Shown piece by piece: positions 1 to 6,995 of a DNA stretch of 13,211 nt. Under the pieces are notes generated by a model, which worked only from the letters and a program-made list of their open reading frames with translations, was not told the origin of the DNA and did no database searches. A program made the translations under genes and the position numbers. Each line of letters opens with the position of its first letter. The stretch's first letter is position 1. The DNA is from an uncultured Eubacteriales bacterium (GTDB taxonomy: Bacteria; Bacillota; Clostridia; Christensenellales; Borkfalkiaceae), in the NCBI GenBank assembly GCA_900554485.1, contig USHO01000025.1, positions 1 to 13,211 of the forward strand, given 5' to 3'.

Positions 1-116
1 GAGCCTTATATGATGAGATAAACGCTTTTCTCGAAGAAAACGGAATTACGAAAGTCCGGTTGATAAAAGAAGGCTATGAGGCCTTGAAAAATATGAAAAA
101 AGACGGCAAATTGTAA
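1..116 (+). CDS. C-terminal end of an unidentified small protein (partial)
   Basis: An open frame enters from the left edge (first full codon at 3) and stops with TAA at 114-116. The visible 37 residues are charged and probably helical, with segments such as DEINAFLEENG and EGYEALKNMKKDG, and contain no motif I can name. It lies 55 nt upstream of the TnpW-like gene on the same strand as the recombinase, so it is probably a cargo or accessory gene of the same integrative element. The gene start is outside the window and the function cannot be read from this tail. Confidence 0.55.
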   Translation, partial: ALYDEINAFLEENGITKVRLIKEGYEALKNMKKDGKL

Positions 117-156
117 GCCGACTCTTCCTGCCGTTTTGCGTAAATAAATCATTGAT

Positions 157-162
157 AAGGAG
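157..162 (+). promoter_or_regulatory. Ribosome binding site pointing at an ACG codon
   Basis: AAGGAG at 157-162 is a strong Shine-Dalgarno sequence. The only plausible first codon at proper distance in the open frame is ACG at 172-174, 9 nt after the site. No ATG, GTG or TTG occurs in that frame between the upstream stop (145-147) and codon 304. The site therefore marks the original start of the TnpW-like gene. Confidence 0.6.
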
Positions 163-171
163 ATTAAATTT

Positions 172-396
172 ACGGAAAACACGGCTAAAAGACAAGAAAA
201 CGATTACAATTACAGATTAGAGTATCACCCCATCGGAGATAAAACCTTCGTTGTGGTAGCGCGGGAACAACTCGGCGCAACAGATACTCCGCTCGATATT
301 ATGAAACGCCTGATAACCCGCCAAAGCGCGCGGATACAATCGGGCGAACCGATACGAACTCGCTGTTTGCCGCATAACGGAGGTAAACAATTATGA
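172..396 (+). CDS. TnpW-like small transposon protein, apparent ACG start
   Basis: This 74-codon frame ends in TGA at 394-396, which overlaps the recombinase ATG as ATGA, so the two are translationally coupled. Visible features are a polar N-terminus (ENTAKRQEN), a short beta-like stretch around GDKTFVVVAREQ, and a helix around DIMKRLITRQSA. That layout, about 70 residues directly before a Tn4451-type recombinase, resembles the TnpW family of transposon-encoded small proteins, whose role is not well defined. The family call comes from context and from memory of the pattern, not an alignment. The start is odd: the Shine-Dalgarno site faces ACG at 172, which may be a rare non-canonical start or an ATG mutated at one base. 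Confidence 0.5.
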   Translation, partial: TENTAKRQENDYNYRLEYHPIGDKTFVVVAREQLGATDTPLDIMKRLITRQSARIQSGEPIRTRCLPHNGGKQL

Positions 397-2045
397 TAGG
401 ACAAACGGCGATTAAAAATAACAAAAAATACAATTACGGAGGTGACGTAACGGCATTATACGCAAGATTATCCAAAGACGACGACCTTGTCGGAGATAGC
501 AACAGTATCGTTCATCAAAAAGAAATTCTCGCTAAATATGCGAAAGAACACGGCTTTACCAATATTGAATTCTACGTTGACGACGGCTTTTCGGGTACGA
601 ACTTCAACCGCCCCGACTTTCAGCGAATGATGGCTGACGCGGAAGAAGGCAAAATTTCTACGGTTATCGTAAAGGATATGTCGCGATTCGGCAGAGATTA
701 CATAATGGTTGGGTATTACACCGAAATCTATTTCTCGAATCTTGACATTCGCTTTATTGCTATCAACGATAACGTAGACAGCAATATTCAGACGGAAAAC
801 GACCTGACGCCGTTCAAAAACGTATTTAATGAGTGGTATGCAAGAGATACGTCGAAGAAAATTCGCGCAGTATTCAGAGCAAAAGGCAATTCCGGTAAAC
901 ATCTTACGACTAATCCCCCGTTCGGATATAAAAAAGATCCGAATGACAAAGATAAATGGATTATAGACGATGAAGCCGCGGCTACGGTAAGGCGAATTTT
1001 CCAAATGTACGTTGACGGTTATCGCATTTCGGAAATCGGGCACAAGTTAACGGAAGAGAAAGTTGAAACGCCTATACTGTATTATATGAATCGCGGAATT
1101 AAAACCAATGCAAGAAGCGAATACCCCGAAATATGGGATTTGATGAGTATTAAATATATTTTAAGCCAAACGGCATACGCGGGACATACAGTAAATTTTC
1201 AGACGGCAGTAAAATCTTATAAAACAAAAAAGCAAATTCGTTTGCCCAAGGAAGATTGGATCATCTACCGTAATACGCAAGAGCCGATTATAGATGAGAA
1301 AACTTTTGAAACGGTACAGCAAATGCGAAAAGTAAAACGCGCCCGCACAAAATACAATGAGCCGAATATGTTTTCAGGATTGCTTTACTGCGCTGACTGC
1401 GGCAATCATCTGACGATTCAGCGCGTGGCACGAAACAGAAAAATGGACAATTTTTCCTGTGCGACCTATCGCAAGAAAAAGAAAGGCTTGTGTAGTTGCC
1501 ATCGAATTTTGGTATCCGACCTTGAAACGATAGTTAAAGAAGATTTGAAAAAAGTATGCGAATACGTTTTTCTTCACGAAAAAGAATTTACGGACGAATA
1601 TTTGTCCGGTTCTAAAAGAGAAACGGCGAAGTTTCAGTCTAAAACGAAAGCCGAATTAAAACGACTTTCCGAAAGACAGGAAGAAATCGGCAAAATTATC
1701 CGTAAACTTTACGAAGATAACGTAAACGGCAGAATCACCGACGAACGATTTGACTTCCTTGCAAAATCTTACGAGGACGAAGGTAACGATCTGAAAACGA
1801 AAATCCAAGAGTTCAAAAACGCTCTTGCTTCATCGGTTCAGGACGAAGAAAAACTCTCAAAGTTTCTGAAAGTCGTAAAGAGTTACACGAAAATCGAAGA
1901 GTTGACGCCCGAAATTCTCAATAGTTTCATCGAAAAGATTTATATCGGCGAAACCGAGAAATACGACGGCAGAAAAATGCAGGAAGTAGAAATTATCTAC
2001 AAATTCGTAGGCGCAATCAATTTACCGCAGTATAATTCATATTAA
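393..2045 (+). CDS. Large serine recombinase, TnpX/Tn4451 type
   Basis: This 550-residue site-specific recombinase excises and integrates its element through a covalent phosphoserine-DNA intermediate. The N-terminal resolvase-type domain (about 19-165) contains YARLSKDDD with the probable nucleophile Ser27 and Arg25, plus the MSRFGRDY motif (Arg98, Arg101). The recombinase domain follows (about 175-310, with PPFGYKKDP). A zinc beta-ribbon comes next, with Cys333 and Cys336 (YCADCG), Cys356, Cys367 and Cys369. A coiled-coil and DUF4368-like C-terminus follows (YEDNVNGRITDERF; TKIEELTPEILNSFIEKIYI). The length is normal for the family and no frameshift is seen. The ATG at 393 is preceded by GGAGG-like sequence (379-384) and overlaps the upstream stop by 4 nt. 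It is the last gene of the element in this window, so its target and attachment site should lie just downstream. Confidence 0.93.
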   Translation: MIGQTAIKNNKKYNYGGDVTALYARLSKDDDLVGDSNSIVHQKEILAKYAKEHGFTNIEFYVDDGFSGTNFNRPDFQRMMADAEEGKISTVIVKDMSRFGRDYIMVGYYTEIYFSNLDIRFIAINDNVDSNIQTENDLTPFKNVFNEWYARDTSKKIRAVFRAKGNSGKHLTTNPPFGYKKDPNDKDKWIIDDEAAATVRRIFQMYVDGYRISEIGHKLTEEKVETPILYYMNRGIKTNARSEYPEIWDLMSIKYILSQTAYAGHTVNFQTAVKSYKTKKQIRLPKEDWIIYRNTQEPIIDEKTFETVQQMRKVKRARTKYNEPNMFSGLLYCADCGNHLTIQRVARNRKMDNFSCATYRKKKKGLCSCHRILVSDLETIVKEDLKKVCEYVFLHEKEFTDEYLSGSKRETAKFQSKTKAELKRLSERQEEIGKIIRKLYEDNVNGRITDERFDFLAKSYEDEGNDLKTKIQEFKNALASSVQDEEKLSKFLKVVKSYTKIEELTPEILNSFIEKIYIGETEKYDGRKMQEVEIIYKFVGAINLPQYNSY

Positions 2046-2049
2046 ACCA

Positions 2050-2106
2050 CGCGGGAATGTACAAAGGGTAGGCAGTTAAAACCTACTTACCCGAAAATTC
2101 CCCACG
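2050..2106. repeat. Imperfect inverted repeat after the recombinase; candidate element end
   Basis: Two short blocks on the left, GGGAAT (2053-2058) and GGGTA (2066-2070), are mirrored on the right by TACCC (2088-2092) and ATTCCC (2097-2102). The spacing differs (7 nt on the left, 4 on the right) and a 17-nt centre separates them. An inner AGG/CCT pair is also possible. Such imperfect dyads are typical of recombinase binding at attachment sites, and the position between the recombinase stop and a truncated chromosomal-type gene fits that. It could instead be an RNA hairpin ending the recombinase transcript, although there is no T-run. Confidence 0.35.
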
Positions 2107-2111
2107 AATAA

Positions 2112-2551
2112 TTAACTAATCGTACCTTCTACAATTAAATCTTTCTGACACATATACTCTTGTTCCCATGGAAAATAAAATTTAATATCATAAAAAACAC
2201 CATAATCAATAACTTTTTTTACATCATATAAATCTCTCCGTTTATATGCGCCTATCCTTAAATAAATTGCTATATAATCATCGTCGATAACAATTTTAGT
2301 CGGACAAGCCGGCAAGTTATCTTTTCTTGAACATGGTAAACAACAATATACAATCATAAATATAACGTACGCTATGGCAACAAGCGCGCATATTGCAAAA
2401 GGGTATAATAAACCGGATGCATAGCCTATATATATAAACAATGTACACATTATTGTAGAGACAAATATTGAACATATCAAAGTAAATATCCGAATTTTTT
2501 CACAACTCTAGTTTCAACCTGTTCACATAATTGCCCTTCAAACTTAATCAT
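2112..2551 (-). pseudogene. Small two-TM membrane protein, probable Rhs immunity remnant (frameshifted, 3'-truncated)
   Basis: A start at ATG 2549-2551, with GGAG 9 nt upstream, encodes MIKFEGQLCEQVETRVVKKF and then stops at TGA 2477-2479. A second frame beginning at that point (TTG 2478-2480) continues for 122 codons to 2112. Read together they look like one protein broken by a single-base shift near 2480-2490: a soluble N-terminus, two membrane segments (about residues 1-20 and 22-46 of the second frame), then a C-terminal beta-rich domain (IVIDDDYIAIYL, VKKVIDYGVFYDIKFYF, CQKDLIVEG). The two-TM plus PH-like layout recalls YcxB-like proteins. The last residues stop abruptly after VEGTIS, next to the integrative element. 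The start overlaps the stop of the toxin remnant by 8 nt (ATGATTAA), the usual arrangement of a toxin and its immunity gene. Function is inferred from context. Confidence 0.5.
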
Positions 2552-3022
2552 AATATCCCACTCCGACATTATCATTTTTAGTAGGTGTAAGATTTAGCTC
2601 AAGCATTTCCATTTTTACACCTATCAATGGCGCTACAGTTGCTGCAACTATATTATATGCTGCCAAACTTATTGCAACTGCTTGTCAATGGGTAATCCAA
2701 ATACTATCTTTGATTTCCCAAATACAAGAACTACTGCCTCCCCCATAAATGTAATTAGTGCGCCTGTTGCAATTCCAATTGATGCGCCTATAGCAATATC
2801 TAGTATAATTTGTCCGACATTTCCATCTTTGTTATAACCAACAATTCCGCCTATAGTGCCACCGATTACTGCCCCTATCCCTAAAAAAATAAGTAAAGAA
2901 ATATATCCGTTGCCTGTCGGATCGATATTGTTGATCGGGTCGTTTCCGTCTTTTATAGCGATAAGATAATAAGCAAATTCATGCCGGTCAAAAATAAGAC
3001 CGATACTACTCCTTGATATCAT
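2544..3022 (-). pseudogene. Orphan Rhs C-terminal toxin fragment (frameshifted)
   Basis: The frame from 3022 carries an Rhs-core ending, GNDPINNIDPTGNG, with the hallmark DPTG junction. A glycine-rich hydrophobic region follows (IGAVIGGTIGGIVGY, IGASIGIATGALI), which is common between Rhs cores and their toxin tips. That frame stops at 2669-2671, but a one-base shift near 2685 opens a continuous reading (AVAISLAAYNIVAATVAPL, then MEMLELNLTPTKNDNVG) to TAA at 2544-2546. No complete Rhs core precedes it; only about 30 residues remain before DPTG. It is therefore an orphan tip left behind when the full-length Rhs acquired a new C-terminus, followed by its own immunity-like gene. The toxin activity of the tip is not recognisable. 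The apparent ATG at 3020-3022 lies inside the previous gene and may not be used. Confidence 0.55.
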
Positions 3023-3893
3023 CGTTATCGTCTATAATCACCAGTTTTTCCCATGTGCCGACATAGTAATGACCGCCGTATTCGATGCAATCGGATAAAA
3101 ACTCTTCTTCACAGACCTTTCTTTTCTCGGAAAAATCATCAGAAACTTTATACAAAAATTTGCTACCCGTTCCGACTATAAATCCGCTATCGCACTTCTT
3201 TACAAAAGACACATATTTCTTAAATAAGCGCTTACAAGAAATCGCCTTCCCGTTGTATATTATTATATCGCTATCATATACGCCGCCGTCAAAACACCCC
3301 CAAATAAAGCAATATACGTCTGTTTCAAAAATCGTCTCTTTTTTACATAACGAATTTCCCTCAATCGAATAAATACCGTAAGTCGTCGTGTCCTTAAGTC
3401 CTTTACGCCGACCGGCTTTATTTACTCTGAAACTCTCCGACACATAAAAGTTGTCACCGTCAAACCCGTACAGTTTACCCCTGTAATAAGATATAAATTC
3501 ATTTGTCCGCCATGGAAAATCATATCGATTTACGGATAATTCTGCGAGGTCGACAACGGCGACCTCGATGATCCTTCGATTAGCCCCCCAGACACAAATT
3601 TTATCATTCTTCGCGTTTATAAAAATTTCACCGTCGTGAACGTAGGTCTGTACGCTCGCTTTATACTTAAAATTTTCGCGGTCGAAAATTTTAAGTTCTC
3701 CCTGCGTTCCTATCGTATACAGTTTATCCGAGCCGATTACCGCCATAGACAGATCCGAAAAACCGCCTATCGTGGAAATTTTCTTCATCGTGTTTATATC
3801 GAATATATGCATGCGTCTACCGACGCATATAAGCCTTAGATTTTTTTCATCGATTAGCAGTTGATAAATCGGTATATTAAAAATTTGTTTCAT
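3006..3893 (-). CDS. Beta-propeller-like protein, candidate immunity protein of the Rhs-AHH toxin
   Basis: The 295 residues have no signal peptide or membrane segment, so the protein is probably cytosolic. The sequence is a run of short beta-strand repeats with WD40-like spacing: NLRLICVGRRMHIFDINT, DKLYTIGTQGELKIFDREN, DKICVWGANRRIIEVAVVDL, DSGFIVGTGSKFLYKVSDD, HYYVGTWEKLVIIDDNDD. I see no catalytic motif and cannot name a family. The ATG (3891-3893) follows the Rhs stop TGA (3895-3897) after a single base, so translation is coupled. In polymorphic toxin loci the gene directly behind the toxin tip encodes its inhibitor, and this is the basis for the immunity proposal. The gene is A+T rich like the Rhs gene and unlike glnS. 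It appears intact. Confidence 0.6.
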   Translation of the reverse strand: MKQIFNIPIYQLLIDEKNLRLICVGRRMHIFDINTMKKISTIGGFSDLSMAVIGSDKLYTIGTQGELKIFDRENFKYKASVQTYVHDGEIFINAKNDKICVWGANRRIIEVAVVDLAELSVNRYDFPWRTNEFISYYRGKLYGFDGDNFYVSESFRVNKAGRRKGLKDTTTYGIYSIEGNSLCKKETIFETDVYCFIWGCFDGGVYDSDIIIYNGKAISCKRLFKKYVSFVKKCDSGFIVGTGSKFLYKVSDDFSEKRKVCEEEFLSDCIEYGGHYYVGTWEKLVIIDDNDDIKE

Positions 3894-3894
3894 A

Positions 3895-6153
3895 TCACGC
3901 TGTATAATTTATTATTCCTATAATTATTTTTTGAATTTTTAACATATTCAAAACCTTGAATTCCTGATCCTTTAATGGGGCAAAGCAATTAAATTGTGCA
4001 GTATAATAACAGGTAGTATGTAATTTTTGATGAAATCGTTCTTTTATATCTATTAAATTTCGTTCGTCTGTAAAGACATCTAAATACGGTCTGACAATTT
4101 CACGAGTCCCCTCTGCTCTGCGATCGATTTTTGCCACTATATGATGTTTGCATAACCTGGGCGATTTCCTTCGGCGTTCCCAAAAACTTAATTTCGCGCC
4201 TTTACACGCATTAAAAAAATCACCGAGTGCAGAATATCTTAATTCAATCGTTTCCCTAGCCACAGGATAACAAACCATAATCAGTGCAATACAAACGACA
4301 GCCGAAACTGCGATTATGGCTTTTATACCTATGGAAATTCCTCCTATCACCAACACTGCGGCACGCCCGTCCGGATCATAGTATTTTATAGGATTGTTGT
4401 TTGCATATGCGTACGGGTTATAGTTGACACTCATTTCGGAATTATCTGTATATGCCGAAACATCGTCAATACCGATAAATCGTCCTATTTCCGGAGAATA
4501 ATATCTTGAACCGACATAATAAAAACCCGTTTCGTCATCATATCTATAGCCTTTATATCTATATGGATTTATAACTCCTATTGTTTCAGCCTTAGAACCG
4601 ATCATATCGACAGTTTGTCCGTAGGCATTGTAAAAATATTCGACAATCACATTTTTTGCATAATCCGTTATAGCGACAATATTTTTAAGTGCATCACGGA
4701 CATAAAAATACGTTTGTCCGTCATACATAAAGCCTATCAAATCACCGTAATAATCATATAGGTAATAAATCCTGCCATACAATGCGTTATCCTCATATAC
4801 AACATTGTCTCCGACATAATAATATTCGGTAATGTATCCGTGTGCGTTTTTCCTTATCCTTTTACCGTCAATATCATAATCGTATATAATTTCTTCGTTA
4901 TTAACAGAAGATAACCTGTTTCCGTATGTCCAAGTATAAACCTGCCCGTCCATATCGACAGGATTAAACCCGTATTCATCATATATGACCGCTTGATTGT
5001 TGTAAGAAGATACTCGCGCACCCTCTAATCCGTCTTTGTTATTATAATCACAAATACTATGTCCGCTTTCGGTTATCTTAACGTTTCCGGCAACGTCATA
5101 AGAGTAATTATATTCTTTATTATTTATTCCGTTATATTCGTAAACGATCCTGTTTAATTCATCGTACTCATAATATGTATGCGTGAACGATTTGCCGCTA
5201 TAAATTTCAACATCGACAACATTGCCGTTTTCATAGGAGTATTCATAACTTAAATTCGTACCAACATCGGTACGTTTTATATAACATCCATACATTTCGT
5301 CATCGCAATACGAAACGTCATAATTACAATAACTCATAACTCGTCCGTAATAATCCCGACTATAATAAATTTTTTGCGACCCCACATATAAATAGTCGGG
5401 AGACAACGTCACGGTATATACATCATCTCCTACAGAATAAGTTTTAACAGTTTCATAATCCGTTTCGGTTGAAGAAAATTCCCAATCGTCTCCGCTTACT
5501 GTATTACCGTTGTCGGTCTGAGAATATACTGTAGTTCTATTATTAATCTCATCACGTTCTATAATCGTATCTTCGTTATAAATATAAGTAATAATCGGCG
5601 TATTATTATAAGTAACGGTCGTGCACATATTATTTTCATCGTAAAAATATCTGACGACATCTCCGTTGTAATATGTAATTTTCTTCAATAAGTCGTTATC
5701 ATACTCTTTAGTGTAATATAGGTCGGAACCTATATACATTTCCGTCATATTATTATTTTCGTCATAATTATACGAATAGCTTAAACTATAAGATGAATCG
5801 TCTACGCCATACCACAACGAAGTAAGCGGATTATACTCATCGTGTGAAAATTGCGCAACATAATCCCCGACACTGTATTGCCGAATCGAATTCCCGTCAA
5901 AAGTTATTACTTTATTTAATTCGCCAGGAGCATGTGACAAATATAAACATTCATCAGTTCCGTCTTGACCTTTATCCGCATAAAAGCCATATGAATTATA
6001 ATATTTTTGAGCCACATCTATATATGGTAATTCCTCGGTAATAATTTCGTCATAATAGTCCGCCAGTATCTTACTGTTCTGCTCGACAGTATAAATGTTA
6101 ATACATAACACCAAAACGAGTACCATGCTTACTATGCCCAAAATTCGTTTCAT
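3895..6153 (-). CDS. Short secreted Rhs-repeat protein with C-terminal AHH (HNH-type) nuclease toxin
   Basis: A polymorphic toxin of 752 residues. Residues 1-22 (MKRILGIVSMVLVLVLCINI) form a signal peptide or signal anchor. Tyr- and Asp-rich YD repeats fill about 100-560 (for example YDYDIDGKRIRKNAHGYITEY). The Rhs core ends with GFYYVGSRYYSPEIGRFIG and YYDPDG (DPDG 593-596). A hydrophobic stretch (about 598-630) follows. The tip holds KHHIVAK (His670-His671), Asn699 in DERNLIDI, and FHQKLHT (His708, His712), matching the AHH family of HNH/EndoVII nucleases; the first Ala of the motif is Lys here. The predicted action is DNA cleavage in a competitor cell. GGAGGAGG sits just before the ATG. 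Rhs proteins are usually over 1,000 residues, so this is a short form. It could be transcribed from its own promoter or by read-through from the cvpA-like gene. Confidence 0.88.
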   Translation of the reverse strand: MKRILGIVSMVLVLVLCINIYTVEQNSKILADYYDEIITEELPYIDVAQKYYNSYGFYADKGQDGTDECLYLSHAPGELNKVITFDGNSIRQYSVGDYVAQFSHDEYNPLTSLWYGVDDSSYSLSYSYNYDENNNMTEMYIGSDLYYTKEYDNDLLKKITYYNGDVVRYFYDENNMCTTVTYNNTPIITYIYNEDTIIERDEINNRTTVYSQTDNGNTVSGDDWEFSSTETDYETVKTYSVGDDVYTVTLSPDYLYVGSQKIYYSRDYYGRVMSYCNYDVSYCDDEMYGCYIKRTDVGTNLSYEYSYENGNVVDVEIYSGKSFTHTYYEYDELNRIVYEYNGINNKEYNYSYDVAGNVKITESGHSICDYNNKDGLEGARVSSYNNQAVIYDEYGFNPVDMDGQVYTWTYGNRLSSVNNEEIIYDYDIDGKRIRKNAHGYITEYYYVGDNVVYEDNALYGRIYYLYDYYGDLIGFMYDGQTYFYVRDALKNIVAITDYAKNVIVEYFYNAYGQTVDMIGSKAETIGVINPYRYKGYRYDDETGFYYVGSRYYSPEIGRFIGIDDVSAYTDNSEMSVNYNPYAYANNNPIKYYDPDGRAAVLVIGGISIGIKAIIAVSAVVCIALIMVCYPVARETIELRYSALGDFFNACKGAKLSFWERRRKSPRLCKHHIVAKIDRRAEGTREIVRPYLDVFTDERNLIDIKERFHQKLHTTCYYTAQFNCFAPLKDQEFKVLNMLKIQKIIIGIINYTA

Positions 6154-6184
6154 AATTTCCTCCTCCGTATTGTTTTTTTACAAA

Positions 6185-6221
6185 CGCCGTCGGTGAGAAG
6201 AATATGGTCTCGTCGGCGGCG
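6185..6221 (-). terminator. Interrupted hairpin between the cvpA-like gene and rhs
   Basis: On the minus strand CGCCG (6217-6221) pairs with CGGCG (6185-6189), and further inside CG and GAGA pair with CG and TCTC, with single mismatches between. It is followed by TTTGT, a weak U-run, then seven A residues and the rhs ribosome site. It may partly terminate the glnS/cvpA transcript. No other gene feature was found in 6154-6252. Confidence 0.4.
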
Positions 6222-6252
6222 TCGTGTCGTTGTTTATTTATTTGTCAGAGAT

Positions 6253-6945
6253 TCAGTTGTTGTTAAACAACTTTTCAAATGTCGAATTAAGCGGATTGTA
6301 TTCGTATATAAGTCCGCCCAATACCGCGGCGGAAAAATCTTCATGCAGATTATTCAGAATCGGTTCGCAGAAATTGTTTACTATCTCTTTCGGCACGCTC
6401 GATTCGTCGCCTTTGTTCGCTACGTCTTTATATCTTCCGTTCTGATTAAGCGCGTGCACGCCGCCGAACAGGCATACGACCACGCCGAGATAAATTGCAA
6501 GGTTAAAGCAAAGCCCTAAAACGTTGTCGATTATCTTCATCCACTTAAACTGTTTTATACAGGTAAGAAGTGGCGCGAAAACCGAACGGACAAGCAGTTT
6601 TATAAGATAATAAGTTATGACGTAACCCAATACGCAAAAGAGAATTCCGAACGGCAGAAACGCGATTATCTTAGCCGCGAACCGATAGTTCTTATCGGTA
6701 AGCACCGAACCTAAATTCGTCGAGATCTCGCCAAAGAATTTTCTTACTCCGTCGGACAGATAATCTATCCAGCCGAATTTATCCATCAGAAGATAAACGC
6801 CGAAACAGAGCGCGGCTCCGCCGGCAAGCGCGATCACGGTACGAAGAATTCCGAATACGAAATTCCTCGTAAACCCGAACTTGACGCTTGCCCAGATCAC
6901 GCAGACCAGAACGGCGATCAACAATATATCCACCAAAAAGAACAT
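6253..6945 (-). CDS. CvpA-like multi-pass membrane protein
   Basis: The 230 residues contain four or five hydrophobic segments: about 3-22 (FLVDILLIAVLVCVIWASV), 28-53, 90-118 (KIIAFLPFGILFCVLGYVI) and 142-163 (NVLGLCFNLAIYLGVVVCLF), followed by a polar tail. The order of segments and the GLxFNLxIYLG-type helix near the end of the membrane part recall the CvpA (colicin V production) family, a widespread inner-membrane family of poorly defined role. The match is by pattern only. The start ATG has GAGAGGGT upstream on the minus strand. It lies 50 nt after glnS in the same direction and probably shares its transcript. The C-terminal 60 residues have no feature I recognise. Confidence 0.6.
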   Translation of the reverse strand: MFFLVDILLIAVLVCVIWASVKFGFTRNFVFGILRTVIALAGGAALCFGVYLLMDKFGWIDYLSDGVRKFFGEISTNLGSVLTDKNYRFAAKIIAFLPFGILFCVLGYVITYYLIKLLVRSVFAPLLTCIKQFKWMKIIDNVLGLCFNLAIYLGVVVCLFGGVHALNQNGRYKDVANKGDESSVPKEIVNNFCEPILNNLHEDFSAAVLGGLIYEYNPLNSTFEKLFNNN

Positions 6946-6995
6946 AATACCCTCTCAACCGCGATTACCGCGTTTTCGGCGTTTAACTAAAAATA

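Noticed and set aside
468..1043. A 191-codon minus-strand frame inside the recombinase gene
   Set aside because: It is antisense to the intact catalytic domain of the recombinase and has no coding signature.
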